From positions 8,653,501-8,717,500 of the forward strand of contig NC_052474.1 in assembly GCF_009730915.1 (NCBI RefSeq): a stretch of DNA of 64,000 nt. The letters are read 5' to 3'. The notes beneath the pieces were generated by a model, which was given only the letters and a program-made list of their open reading frames with translations, had not been told where the DNA came from and ran no database searches. Shown piece by piece: positions 54,001 through 64,000 of this stretch. This DNA is from Dioscorea cayenensis subsp. rotundata. Its lineage: Eukaryota; Streptophyta; Magnoliopsida; Dioscoreales; Dioscoreaceae. The number at the start of each line of letters is the position of its first letter. Position 1 is the first letter of the stretch. The position numbers and the translations under genes are program-made.

Positions 54001-55247
54001 CCCCTAACTTTGGTTGGTTTACCATGATGTCCATACGGTGTGTTTTGATTGAATGGCATGAACCACCAAAAATCTTCTTGTTTACTTTTGAGGTGCTGGT
54101 GGGAAGGTGGATGTGTTAGAACAGTAGACCGAGGACACATTCATTTTGGTCCATTTGTTTAAGGATTCTGCTCATCTTCTCTCTTGAGCTTGTAAAAATA
54201 CCAGAACAAGCTGACTCTCTATAGTCATGTCATGCATTAAAGTTTATGTGGCAACACCATTAAAGTAGCACAAATGCCCTTGACAGTGAGAACAAGTTCT
54301 GTGGTTTACACAATGCTTGCCTTCTTTGCATCTTGTGTACTACCTATCTATTATAAGTGAATTGAACTTTTTGTTAACCTTAATAATTACCGGGTATCTG
54401 AAGTACATGGGGGAAACGTGTGTTGGATGGTTATGGGCCTTAGGGCTCTTGACTTCTTGTTAAGAGATGGAGACTTTGTCTATATTGTCTGTCCTTTTCA
54501 GTGGATGTAAGAAAGCACTGGAAGCCAGCAAAGATAATCCCACTCCATTACTCTGCTTGACAATTGTCATAGGGCTATAATTATTCCTACCTCTTAGGTT
54601 TGCATCCATTGATAAACTCAAGATTTTTTTCTTTTTTTTTTTGGATAGTTTAGACCTTCTCAACGGTTCTATTGTGGTGTTTTCAAATTTTTGCATGCTA
54701 AAATCCATGTAGTCAATCATCATTCACTGCACTGCCACAATACTTGTACTACTAAATGCTGAATAATTTGTGATTGAACTATTAGGAATCAATCAGGTGC
54801 GCACATGTTATTCATTGTTGGTATCTAATACCTAATTGCAATCTCATATCTAGCTGCTTTTCCATCTTTACTGTCTGATGCATTAGAGTATGAATGATAC
54901 ACATAAATTCTCAAGGACTCTGAAACAATTATATTATTAAAAGTATCATCATGGTGTATGCAGGTGCCGAGGTTGCTGTTCTCTGCCTAACAAAGTCCGG
55001 GGAGGTTGTAAACTATCAGGCCTTCACCAACGCAAAGGGCGCCTACACGGTGGCAGAGACAATGCCGGAGAGTGATCGATGGGATTCATGCTTGGTGAGG
55101 CCAATCAGCAGCTTCGACCAACACTGCACTCGACGGGGAGACATTCGAAAAGGGATCAAGTTCAACTATGATCTTCCATCTGGACAATCTCATACCATGA
55201 AACCATTCCTCTACAGACCTGCTTCTGTCCCCACATATTGTGCCTAA
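48012..55247 (+). CDS. Pollen Ole e 1-like secreted protein
   Basis: Two exons, 48012-48177 and 54964-55247, joined in phase (GAAG|gtcgat ... atgcag|GTGCC), giving 149 aa. Residues 1-28 are a signal peptide with a Leu/Val core ending GEVEA. The mature part has the Ole e 1 domain: V-R-G-R-V-VCDVCGDSF, GAEVAVLC, then AKGAYTVAE, WDSCLVRP, QHCTRRGD and a terminal YC, supplying six conserved cysteines for disulfides. Such proteins are extracellular, found in pollen and other organs; their biochemical role is largely unclear. The single intron position is normal for the family, but at 6.8 kb it is greatly enlarged by transposons (49097-53502). Intact exons and splice sites argue that the gene still works. 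Confidence 0.9.
49092..49096. repeat. Target duplication of the gypsy element (left)
   Basis: GTTGG, repeated exactly at 53503-53507. Confidence 0.75.
49097..49572 (-). repeat. LTR of the gypsy element (3' LTR)
   Basis: It begins TGATGCAGGATATGATAGG and aligns along its length with 52737-53502 apart from the nested insertion there. Shared blocks include 'gactaattcctaagaaga' and 'ctaatatgctagaacttag'. Confidence 0.8.
49700..52720 (-). pseudogene. Degenerate gag-pol of the gypsy element, reverse transcriptase region lost
   Basis: An open integrase C-terminal segment (50461-49700, 253 codons) has the 'QTDDGQAEVV' core signature, 'SPFERELGLQPR', and the 'FKVGEQVMVYSKPEQF' tail of gypsy integrases. 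Upstream on the minus strand are the integrase zinc-finger region (EEKFYWPSLKHDVDKLVSQC, then HICQ) in other frames, a protease-like piece, and gag fragments. Frames are broken by stops and shifts. The distance between the protease and integrase pieces (a few hundred bp) is too short for RT and RNase H. Confidence 0.75.
52737..53502 (-). repeat. LTR of the gypsy element (5' LTR), split by the copia insertion
   Basis: The similarity to 49097-49572 runs up to 52997, is interrupted by 345 bp of copia DNA plus one target duplication, and resumes at 53343-53347. The inner end is diverged (TTATGC where TGATGC is expected). Confidence 0.75.
52998..53342 (+). mobile_element. Deletion-derived copia element nested in the gypsy LTR
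   Basis: The 3' LTR is complete at 53148-53342 (195 bp, TGTTGG...CTACA) and carries a TATA box 'ccctatataaggag'. It is preceded by a classic copia polypurine tract 'cagcttgaggggag'. On the left only the first 64 bp of the 5' LTR remain (52998-53061), followed by 86 bp of internal 3' sequence. The target duplication CTTAT is exact (52993-52997 and 53343-53347). The rest of the LTR, the primer site and all coding DNA are gone. Confidence 0.85.
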
Positions 55248-55750
55248 AGCCTTAAAAATCCTCTCCTCACTTTTACATTGTGACAATTGTGAAGGATTCT
55301 GTGAATAAGGCCTTGATTGGTTTATATTTTGTTTGAATTAACAGCTTAGTAATTATATATTTATGTATTGAGAGGTAAATTTTTTTTTGGCAGAATTAGT
55401 AGAATTAGATAGGATTGTGGGACCCATAAGAGGATAAAAAGTCAAGAAGAGCGCTTGATCCAACGAGGGCCCACTTGATCAGGCGTGCACACTTTCCAAG
55501 GCAAAGGATCCAACGGTAAGTACCGCACCAGCAGTTGAGCATTAATCTCTGTCGGTGCGGAGGGCACTCCGACCAACAGCGACGCCAAACTTCACGCTGA
55601 GATTACGCGTCCGATTCTTATTGGCCGGGATTGTTGTGTCGTTCAACTATATGGACAAGGACACGTCATCAGACAGCATTGAAAGCTGTCTGAGAGGAAC
55701 AGCTGCGCTGCGCCCACTTGTCCCGACACTCCCCACGCGATATTAATTGA
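55248..55750 (+). promoter_or_regulatory. Intergenic spacer and promoter of the bHLH144-like gene
   Basis: It includes the 3' UTR of the Ole e 1-like gene and then GC-richer DNA with 'ggacacgtcatc' (about 55659), an ACGT-core bZIP/ABRE-like site. A 63-codon ORF at 55555-55746 starts from a non-ATG codon and lacks family features, so it is not called a gene. Confidence 0.4.
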
Positions 55751-57856
55751 ATGCCTCTTTTTCACACACCCCTCCCCTCTCTAAAACTCCTCTAACATCT
55801 CTAATTTCAGTCTTTTCAAGGGTTTATAAAGAAAATTATAAAAAAGAAGAAGAAAACCTCATTGAAAGCTCTCATGTGAAACGTTTTCAGATTTTTCGTT
55901 TCCCGGGAGATGATGATTCAAAACCGTTCCTATTTCCCGGTTTTGCGTTTCTGATAGAAAACGATTCCCAGAGGGAGTGGGAAACGTTTTCAACCTTGGG
56001 TTGAGGAAACCCAACCCTCGGGTTAAGCGAAGACTTTTTATTTTTATTTTTCTCTCTTCTCTTCGATGTCTCACTCTTAAAAGGCGTTTCCCTTGGTGTC
56101 AATCTTGCCCCGTTCTTTACTCGTCTTCCATCTCTTGTGAATTTGCGTGGAAAGCAACCGAGATTTTTCAAAATTTGGGAGTTTTTTCTTTGATAGGAAG
56201 CTAATTGATAAGGTAGGGTTTGTTTTTAGATGATTTTTTTGTTGATTTGATGGTTTTATCTCTGGATTCTTCCTTTATTATCAGGTTTCAATCTTTGATA
56301 TGGATCTTGACGTTGCTCTGGATTCCTTTCTTTTCTTTTCTGTCTTTCTAGGGTTTAAATCGGAAACTTTATTGATTCTATAGCGTTTTGATTTGATAGA
56401 GTTTTTGAGTTTTTGCGATCTTTTATCGTTTGGATGATGAAAAATCAAGTCTTGTTTATTGTTTGATAACATAGGGGAATATCAATTTAATCATACTATT
56501 TTTCCCCCTTTTTTTGGGATTTGTTGGTGTTCATGGTGAATTTCTTCTGTTTGTTTGAAGAAAAGAGGAATCTTTGATCAAGCATCATGCCGTGGGCTCC
56601 GTCATTTTCAAACTATTACAGCAGCATCAGGAAGTGCGTTCGCTTGGTCGTTTTCTTTCGTGTTATCCTGTAATTCTCTCTCTCTCTCTTTTTACTCTCA
56701 CTAAAAAGCTTTATTTTTATCGTGTATTTAATCCACTTTTGCTTGGCTTTTCTAAGTATTGAAAGTGAAAGCGTGATTTTTTTTTTTGCAGGTGAATTGG
56801 TTTGGATTTCCATTGTATTGAGGGGATTCCTCCTTCACTGTGTTTTGGGGTTTACTTGGTTTGGGAAAAGTGAGGATGTACATTGCTGTCAATCTGAAGA
56901 GACACAGAACTGTGGAAAGGGTAGGAGAAATCATAATGAATGTTAGAATCATAGCCTATTACCAGTTGATGCAAGTTTGTCAGGTACTTTCCTCCTTTGT
57001 CTATTACCAACTCATGTTTCTTTTAATCCTGATCGATTACATTACAGTAATATTGATGTTGTCTTGGTTTCATTGTTGTTAATCTAAATGATGCTATCTT
57101 CTTATTTTATTGTTTGAGACGTTTGAATTTTTTCCATTGGTTGTGGTGTGATGAATGTTTGCGAGTTTGGTGTCCTGGTCTTTTTAGCTAAACCATTCAA
57201 TCATTCGGTATGTCATATGTTTCTTTATTTTGCACATGCATTGCAGGATGATGTAGATTTTTTGCATTTTTATTTAGCAGGTTTTTTTCTTTCTGTGTTT
57301 AATTTTATCAAATCACAAATGCATGCGTTTCATTGCTTTATCACATTTCAATGACAATTGTGTATCTCTGTTTCAATCTTTGGAAGAAAGTATTCTTTTT
57401 AAAATGATTGTCTTTTGTATTGATGAGCGCATATGATTGTGTGAAAATACTTCCTTATCTTTTTTACTTATTGTTGGAATGTATTTATTGATGCTCATGG
57501 AGCTTGATTCGGACCTCTTTCTTTTAATATGACAGGCTGAGTACTTCCGTCAGTTGCTCAAGCCTGTTACGTAGTTTGAATCAAAGTTAGACGTTACAAC
57601 CACCTGCCTTTGCGTTTTGCTCATTGATCATCAGAAGATAAATTGGCTGTGGTAGAAAGGAAATAAGGAAGATGGTCACAACTTGGGGTAGAGTTTGAAT
57701 TGTGGAATTCCCAAAGGCAGCACAGAGTTTGAACTTTGAACTGGGAGATTGGCTTGGGTTTTATGATAAAGAGTGTTTGCCTTTGCAGTACTGACATATT
57801 GTCCCCAGTTTGACTGCACTTGTAGTAATTGAAACTCTCATTTTTGTTCGGGTTCT
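55751..57856 (+). other. Long spliced 5' leader of the bHLH144-like gene
   Basis: CT-rich DNA near 55760-55800 looks like the start of a plant leader. Good introns can be read at about 56670-56791 ('cctgtaattctctc ... tttttttgcag') and 56984-57535; an additional one may start at 56211 ('gataag|gtaggg'). Several upstream ATGs occur, including one at 56584 opening a short frame; the conserved one is listed separately. A long multi-uORF leader is the hallmark of the SAC51 family. Confidence 0.6.
56876..57574 (+). CDS. Conserved upstream ORF peptide of SAC51 family (thermospermine-responsive uORF)
   Basis: Two exons, 56876-56983 and 57536-57574, join CAG|GCT in phase and encode 48 aa. The end reads VRIIAYYQLMQVCQ then AEYFRQLLKPVT-stop. 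SAC51-like bHLH genes across angiosperms have an upstream peptide ending RVIACFQPLQ.CQAEYFRQLLKPVT, so the last 13 residues agree almost perfectly and the intron falls inside the motif. In Arabidopsis this uORF represses translation of the main ORF, and thermospermine relieves the repression. The N-terminal half here differs from the versions I know (usual start MVCQAA), so the start codon is less sure than the C-terminus. It ends 282 bp before the main ATG. Confidence 0.85.
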
Positions 57857-58630
57857 ATGCAGAGTGACCCAAGGTTCCTTACTGGTAACTCCTCCCCCAC
57901 TGATCCGTATGAAGTGGGTGGTTACACCCATTTGGGTGATCATGGTACTTATGGTACCTATGTCGCACCTCCCTTTAGCCCTGCTGTTCCAGGGAGGATG
58001 CATGATTTTCCTGGTCCAATGATGAATGGATTTGAGTTCCAACCACTGGAAACCTGCCCCAAGAACTTCATTATCTTTGACCAATCCGACAACAAAGGCC
58101 GGGTAATGTTCCACCCTGCATTGGCCCAGAAGTTCAGTTATCCAAGCTTCGATATCCACCCCACCCTTGCTCACAATCATGGTCAGAACCTGGAGAAGGT
58201 CAATGAAATCCGAGGCAAACTCTCCTCTTCTCTAAAAGAAGATACTGAAGAAATCGATGCATTACTGAGCTCAGAAGAGGAGGAGGAGGAGGAGGAAGAG
58301 GAGGATGAAGATGAAGAAGATGATGTGATCAGCACCGGCCGAACACCAAGCAACTGGGGATACAATTCACACTACTCTTCATCCTCTACGGAGGGCTCAA
58401 AGTCTCGAAAGGCAAAGTCCTCATCATCTGCTCACAATTCATTCTCTAGCAGTGCAAGCAGCAGTGATAGGAAGAGGGAGCGAATGCGAAAGATGGTTAA
58501 GGCTCTCCGTGGCATCATACCCGGCGGTGACCATCTCGACACTCCTGCAGTTCTCGACGAAGCTGTCAGGTACCTGAAATCTCTAAAGATGGAAGCCAAG
58601 AAGCTCGGGATACAGAATCTCGAGGAATAA
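57857..58630 (+). CDS. bHLH144: Atypical bHLH transcription regulator, bHLH144/SAC51-like
   Basis: Single-exon main ORF of 257 aa. Residues 66-92 (ETCPKNFIIFDQSDNKGRVM, then FHPA) are the family signature. A 'SSLKEDTEEIDALLS' block (about 124-138) precedes an acidic run (139-156) coded by a GAG-rich repeat. A Ser-rich linker leads to the HLH domain (about 204-250, KMVKALRGIIPGGDHLDTP, then AVLDEAVRYLKSLK). The basic region lacks the His-Glu-Arg residues for E-box contact, so it probably acts by dimerising rather than by binding DNA itself. It is linked with xylem differentiation and the thermospermine response in Arabidopsis. The start MQSD fits bHLH144 proteins; note that 'ttctatgcag' also resembles a splice acceptor, but the frame upstream is closed by stops. 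Confidence 0.9.
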   Translation: MQSDPRFLTGNSSPTDPYEVGGYTHLGDHGTYGTYVAPPFSPAVPGRMHDFPGPMMNGFEFQPLETCPKNFIIFDQSDNKGRVMFHPALAQKFSYPSFDIHPTLAHNHGQNLEKVNEIRGKLSSSLKEDTEEIDALLSSEEEEEEEEEEDEDEEDDVISTGRTPSNWGYNSHYSSSSTEGSKSRKAKSSSSAHNSFSSSASSSDRKRERMRKMVKALRGIIPGGDHLDTPAVLDEAVRYLKSLKMEAKKLGIQNLEE

Positions 58631-60574
58631 ACATAAGGTACCAAAGCGAATTCATCGTACTAGCCATTATTTCCTGCATTATGATAACTTAGGATGTCTG
58701 CTCTTTGCATTGACTATGATTCCATGCTCCATGATTAGAGCATGGGAGGATGTTGAGTGTGTTTCCTATTAAAGATTAGAACTAGACTCAAAACATCAAC
58801 AACAACAACAGCAGCAGCATGATAATCAGTGAGTGTTCTTGCTTTTGCTTTGCTGTTGTTGGTGGTGGGCCTTGATGTCTGGTATGTTAAGTTTTGTGGT
58901 TTCTGTTGTATGTTTGATGCTATGATTCTGTCAAAATTTTCTTTTGTGAAGTTGGACATATAATCACCACTTATGTATCTTTTATGGCCATTCTAATATA
59001 AAATCAGAAACTCTTGTTATGTTTGTCTGCCTTTTGGAATCCTCTCTTCTCTGTGCTCTTGTATTTTATATGATTAATTTTCTTATGAAATGGAAACCCA
59101 ACAAATAAGATACATATATATGCATGAATGTATATGTTTAAGTAAGGTATGGAGATTGGAGACTGAGAATTCATTAAAGTGAGATGTCCAAATTGCAGTA
59201 ATGTTCTTTGTTCTTTGCTCTTTTTGCTCTTTATGCTCATTGAAAGCCTTCAAAAGAAGCAAAGAGAAGCAGAGCATATGGAACAATTTGGTGGGAGAAT
59301 TTATCATGGCATTTCCCACTTTAGGAAAAGGCTATCATTTGTATATAGATGCTTGATTGGAGAGGAACTTGTTTTTAAATTCTCTCTCCTTTTTAAGAGA
59401 TTTATAAATTCTACAAAATTATAATCTTTCTTTCGATTTTGCCCCCTGAAACATAGTGAAATTGTTTGCTATATACTTCTCTCTTATTTTTTTGTGGGTT
59501 TTACTTGCCATCTAAAAGTGGTAATATAAATAAAGTTAAAAATATGAAAAGATGCTCATAAACAGTAAGTAAAATATATATATATAAGTCTTATATAGTG
59601 CCTTCATGAATCACGGCTAAGAACTTGCTCTATAACTTGCTCTATTATTTGTAGATGACGTTGGTAGTATTCAAAGTAAAATGCACGCGAAAATCATCTT
59701 TTTGACTTTTTTTTTTTAAAAAAAAAATTCAATAAAATTAAAAATTTTCATAGTGTCTAAAACAAGGAAAATAAAGAAAAGAAATTCACATGAGTGGGTT
59801 TAGTTAGGCTGCTTACCTAATCACCCATTTCCATACATTGTTACATATATATATATATATATATATATAGATAGATCTTAATGCTTGCTTAGCACCCATG
59901 ACTCTCGGAACCCTTATCTAGAATCCATCTTCTTCTAAAGTTTGTCATTTATTACACTTATTAAATTATTACTTGATGTTAATATGGCATAAGCTTACAC
60001 ACTCTCCACTCATAATTAGTCTCTTTCAATTTCAAACTTTTTTTTTACCAATATAATACCCTCACAGAGATCTATAATTACAGATATACCCTTGAAAATG
60101 ATATTATTATTATATACTGTTCAAATCTCAAATAAGTTAAGTATAAATTTATATATATATATATATATATATTATAAAAGTGAATAATTTGTTAGACAAC
60201 ATGATGGTATGTGTAGACTGGTCTGTGAGAAGAGTGAGCTTGGTGATTGTGCTTTTTGAGAGTAGGGACAATGAAAGAAGAAGAATAGAGAGCAAATTGG
60301 TGGTGGTGCTTGGGAGGAAGAGATGAGTGATGGTTTTGGTTTTTGTTTTGGTGGTCCAATTACTAGGTACTAAGACTAAGAGAGAGAAGATAGAAATGAT
60401 TATGATGATGAATGAGAATTGAGAAAGACAAAGAAGAAGAAGAAGAAGAAAGCATTGTCTGTGGTCCTAATTTGCGGCTAAGTCATGCATTTCCATTTGG
60501 CCCTGACATCAAGGCCACTCTCTCTCACCATGTAACATGCTCTTCCAATATCTCACCTTTTTTTAATATATATA
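58631..60574. other. 3' flank of the bHLH gene and AT-rich intergenic DNA
   Basis: The first 350 bp are probably the bHLH 3' UTR, with a CAA/CAG-rich run at 58796-58820. After that no ORF is convincing. TA microsatellites lie at 59846-59869 and 60150-60172. The purine-rich 60390-60450 (GAA repeats) opens a 63-codon ORF that looks like low complexity. Confidence 0.5.
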
Positions 60575-60757
60575 TATACATATATAAGTTTGATCAACAA
60601 TAAAGTTGTTGTTTTGATCTTTAATATTTGAATCTTGAATGTAAATTGCCATTTAATAATGAAGGATATATATATGAATTTGATCAACAATAAAATTGTT
60701 GTTTTGATCTTTAATATTTGAATCTTGAATGTAAATTGTCATTTAATAATGAAGGAA
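60575..60757. repeat. Two-copy tandem duplication, period 90 bp
   Basis: 'tgatcaacaataaa' starts at 60591 and again at 60681, and the following about 75 bp ('ttgttgttttgatctttaat ...' to 'aatgaagga') are nearly identical, differing at about two positions. The flanking TA tracts suggest slippage as the origin. Confidence 0.9.
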
Positions 60758-62389
60758 AACAAATTAAATGTATGTCTTTAAAATATTTCATTTTTACACA
60801 TGGTTTTTTTTTTAAGGTTTAAAATTTTACATGATGAATTTATATTTTGGAAAGGAATTTAGGAAGTGTAAACTTATATAAGGTTTCTTTTTGTATGTTT
60901 TTGAGTAATGATTTAGTAAAATATATAACACATGATATATAATGCAAGAGAGCAACATTTGCATGTGTATGAATAAAAATCTCACCTTTGTTCTTTTCTC
61001 TCTATTTCTTTGACTTTAATCTCTTACTTTTGTTTAAAAAGGTTTAAAAAGATTTAGAGTTGGTGAATTTATATTTAATATTATAGTTATTTAAATATAA
61101 GACTTTAATAATTATATTATTAAAAATCATCTCATCATTCTAAACCATTTTTTTTTTCTACTTTGTTGTATGATTTTAAGCAGCTCGAACTCTGCTTTTG
61201 TAAAAGCTCAAGCTTCCGATCACAGTTTCGTTTTTAAATTTGAATTTAATTTTAAGCTATATAATTTATATTTTAATTTTTAAAAACAAAATTTAAGTTA
61301 TAAAAAAAAATTTAGTTTCAAATAATTAAATTAAATTAGAGCAAACCTATTTAGCTAATTTTGAGCTTGAGCTCGAGCTTGAGCTACTCAATTTTGAGCA
61401 GGGCTCAAGCTTAGCCCAACCAAATCAAGCTTGGCCTATTTGCAGCCCTACTCTCATGCATTTAATTCCTTCCCTTCTTATCAATTTTTTTATTTTTTTC
61501 TCATTTCTCTGATATATATATACACACACACATCAATTTAAAAGAATTTCCTTAGCACTCATGCAATGTGACATTATAATTGAAGCATTTTTCTAACAAC
61601 ATGAAATCCCTTGATTCAAGTTTGAAGGCAAAGAGAGATTTGATTGTCCCTTATAGTGCTTCTCTATGATTTTTCTTTTCAGCATTTAATAATGCAATTA
61701 GGTTCAACCATTAACCTTTAATCCTTATTAATTAATTAAAAGAAAAAGGAACATGCTTTTATATGAACTCATGGCTTTGCTTTACTTGGAAAAGGATAGC
61801 AACACAAGCCTTTTCTTTTTATTTCATTTTGGAATTATGGTTGATGAGTGTACCACATGTATACGCACACTAATTAACTTGAACTTCAAAGGTGAAAAAC
61901 AAGGATCCATATTTATATTTATATTACATGTGGACAGTGTTTTATTTTAATCACAACATTATATATATGATGAAACTCTCTATATATGAAATAATTATTT
62001 ATGCTAGGAACTTAATCCAAGTCATAAAAAAAATTTATCAAATAAATTATTTTACATAATTGTTTATACTTTATATTGCGATAACTAGATGTTTTATGTT
62101 AAATTTTTATTTGACCCATAGTATATATATGTTATTGATGGTTATTTAGCAAAAATAACTAGTATATATTGTTAATCAATGATTTCAAATGAATCTCTAA
62201 TACTGTTGTTAATCACTAGATATGATAATTAAGGAGAGAGGCATATCAAAGAGTCTCCTTCGTAGCTTTATTTTATCAACAAGCTCCAGGATTTAAGGGA
62301 CGTGCACAGAGTTAATTAATACCTCACACTCCCTCATTTTTAGTTAATGGGGTCCATGCAAAAAGTTCAAATTCCCACCAAGTTACGTA
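60758..62389. other. AT-rich intergenic DNA, no gene seen
   Basis: Only low-complexity sequence. A short self-repeating block 'gagcttgagctcgagcttgagc' (split: gagcttgagctcgag + cttgagc) lies near 61364-61387. No coding or RNA gene is recognised. Confidence 0.5.
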
Positions 62390-63003
62390 GGGGCCGTTTG
62401 GATCACGGAATGTGAATGCGAATGAAAAGAATGATAATGATAATGGGAATTGAGAATAAAAACTCTATTTGGTTGGTAAAAAATTTCATTGGGAATGAAA
62501 AAAAAAGGAATATATGGTAAAATTACTATTTTACCCTTAGTGCAAATGAATAATATTAAAACAATACTTATGTCAAACTTTTTATTAGTGAAATATTTTA
62601 AATATTATATTTATTTTTTATCATCATATATTAATTAAATAATTTATTTTTATTATTATTATTTAAATTACTTACTACAAAGTATAAATAGTTATTATAA
62701 ATATTAAAATATTATTGTCCATTTTAATAATTATAAGTAAATATGTATGATTATTATTATTATTATTCATTTTAATAATTATAATTAAATATGTATGTTA
62801 AATATGTTGTAATTAAATATTATTGGAGAAGGGTATTTATGTCAATTCCCTTTAATTCCCATCCATTACCCCAAATTTCGAGGTAATGAAGACCAACCCT
62901 TATTGCTTTGACTAGGAAATCTATTCTCATTCCCTAGCTTCCCCAAACATATGCTTTTCTTGGGATATGTGGCCATTTCCATTCCTGGGTAATCAAAACC
63001 CCC
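62390..63003. mobile_element. MITE-like non-autonomous DNA element (tentative)
   Basis: It starts 'ggggccgtttggatcacgga', a beginning shared by many plant MITEs. The far end read in reverse is 'gggggttttgattacccagg' followed by 'aatggaaatgg', an imperfect match to the first 35 bp; both arms are rich in GGAATG-like blocks. The centre is very AT-rich. No target duplication could be fixed, so the exact ends are uncertain. Confidence 0.35.
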
Positions 63004-63025
63004 ATCTAAATGCAAACTTAATTCC

Positions 63026-63113
63026 TCTATTTGAGATTTGAACTCACACAGTCTTTTACTTCCAAAGTGGATCTGAAATAATACCGCTAACCACCTGAAC
63101 TAAGCGGCTTTCC
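63026..63113 (-). repeat. tRNA-like SINE module or tRNA pseudogene
   Basis: On the minus strand 'ttagttcaggtggttagcgg' matches a tRNA A-box (TAGCTCAGTTGGTTAG) and, about 40 nt later, 'gtgagttcaaatctc' matches a B-box. It lacks a good acceptor stem, so a functional tRNA is unlikely; a tRNA-derived SINE head or a decayed tRNA copy is more probable. Confidence 0.5.
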
Positions 63114-63910
63114 TAAATTATATATATTAATTCATTAATTTAAGTTAATTAATTGTATATGCACCTTATAAAATCCTAAATTACAATTATACTCTCATAA
63201 AGTTCGTATTAATATACAACCCTCAAATATATAAATATAAATATATACGTCATTACGTTCTTAGAGGGGGAATGAACAAAAAAAAAGATATAAACAATGC
63301 TGTGGTGGTGCTAGTAGAAATAAAATTAAATGGTTGAGAATTTATTGAGTACTGTAATGAGAACGAAGGATTTCTGATTAAAGAACTATGCTTTCAATTT
63401 TTCACTATAGAGCATTATTTTTAAAAGTTAGTGTATCCATTCATGCAATCGAAAACAAACCTTCGGGTCTAATTATTAATTAATTAATTAAGAAGATAAA
63501 GATATAAATTTTTCAAAATTAAGTAAAGTATATCTTTTTAAAACCCGATTAAAAAATGAAATTCAACATTTAATTATAATTTAATCAAGAATTCTCATTT
63601 AATTGTGCCTTTATCTCTATGCTTTTGATCCGGGCTTTACTTTTGTTTGTTGGTCCAACTTTGGGCTCTCAAACTCCAATTTTTAAGCCTATCAATTCAC
63701 GAACTTCATTAACTCTTGTGAATGCCCTTTTTTTTCTAATCAAATCATTAATTTTAATTTAATAATAAGGTTTAGGTAATATAATCTTATTATCTGATAT
63801 GTACCATCATAAAGTTTCTATGTACTCACATCTCCTTTAACATATATATACACACCAATTACTCAAATATCTTTAAATTTATTTAGATCTTAGACATGTA
63901 AAACATATAA
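63114..63910. other. AT-rich intergenic DNA, no gene seen
   Basis: No ORF of interest, only short TTAA repeats (for example 63474-63491). Confidence 0.5.
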
Positions 63911-64000
63911 TTTTAATTATAAAACTGTTTTTAGATTTTTCGCCAAACCACATAAATTTAATTATAAAACTGTTTTTAGATTTTTCGCCAAACCACATAA
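63911..64000. repeat. Two-copy tandem duplication, period 45 bp, running into the window end
   Basis: 'aattataaaactg' begins at 63915 and again at 63960, and the 40 bp after it ('tttttagatttttcgccaaa', then 'ccacataa') are identical. The array may continue beyond the window. Confidence 0.9.

Noticed and set aside
55555..55746. 63-codon ORF upstream of the bHLH gene
   Set aside because: No ATG start, no domain, and located in promoter-like DNA.
56574..56762. ORF ending LLLGFSKY as the conserved uORF
   Set aside because: It has no ATG (opens at TTG) and lies across a probable leader intron; the ORF at 56876-57574 has the true family signature.
57761..58180. 139-codon ORF on the minus strand over the bHLH gene
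   Set aside because: Antisense shadow of the well-supported bHLH coding frame.
60412..60603. Glu-rich 63-codon ORF
   Set aside because: Begins in a GAA microsatellite and continues into TA-repeat-coded residues; no conserved features.

Overview
The window is nuclear DNA of a flowering plant. Evidence: many spliced genes with GT-AG introns, plant-only families (TDY-type MAP kinase, DYW pentatricopeptide protein, Ole e 1-like protein, SAC51-type bHLH with its leader peptide), plant LTR, LINE, SINE and MULE transposons, and very AT-rich intergenic DNA with long TA runs. Moderate exon GC and the protein style suggest a non-grass monocot (a yam-like genome would fit); this is an inference, not proven.

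Layout. 1-13.5 kb is repeat-rich: the end of a Ty3/gypsy-type LTR (1-792), a probable solo LTR (3279-3737) and a complete non-autonomous MULE with a 10-bp target duplication (6571-8944), separated by AT-rich DNA without genes. 13.6-20.2 kb carries a group D MAP kinase of the MPK20 type on the plus strand (10 coding exons, 600 aa). A candidate three-exon secreted-peptide gene (20420-20964, minus) faces it tail to tail. 21.9-27.4 kb holds a ten-exon minus-strand gene for a RimM-like plastid protein fused to a degenerate nucleotide-sugar pyrophosphorylase-like half. 28.9-31.9 kb holds a DYW-class PPR editing factor (minus), with a LINE fragment about 125 bp upstream of its ATG. 33.6-40.2 kb holds a six-exon SCP1-like CTD phosphatase (SSP4 type, minus) with a long intron-containing leader and a G-box-rich promoter.

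40.6-47.9 kb has no gene. It holds a decayed tandem array interrupted by a SINE, a hAT-like element with a long TA core, and a probable solo LTR. 48.0-55.2 kb is a two-exon Ole e 1-like secreted protein gene (plus). Its 6.8-kb intron contains a Ty3/gypsy element (49097-53502, minus) with a deletion-derived copia element nested in one LTR (52998-53342); both insertions keep exact 5-bp target duplications. 55.7-58.6 kb is a bHLH144/SAC51-like gene (plus) with a spliced upstream ORF ending in the conserved SAC51-family peptide. 58.7-64 kb is AT-rich DNA with a 90-bp duplication, a MITE-like element, a SINE-like module and a 45-bp duplication at the window edge.

The genes do not form a pathway. 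They are separate housekeeping or signalling genes: MAP kinase signalling, plastid and organelle RNA processing, RNA polymerase II CTD phosphatase, secreted proteins, and thermospermine-type translational control. The closeness of the SSP4 and RimM-fusion genes matches their neighbouring positions in Arabidopsis (At5g46410/At5g46420) and suggests old conserved microsynteny.
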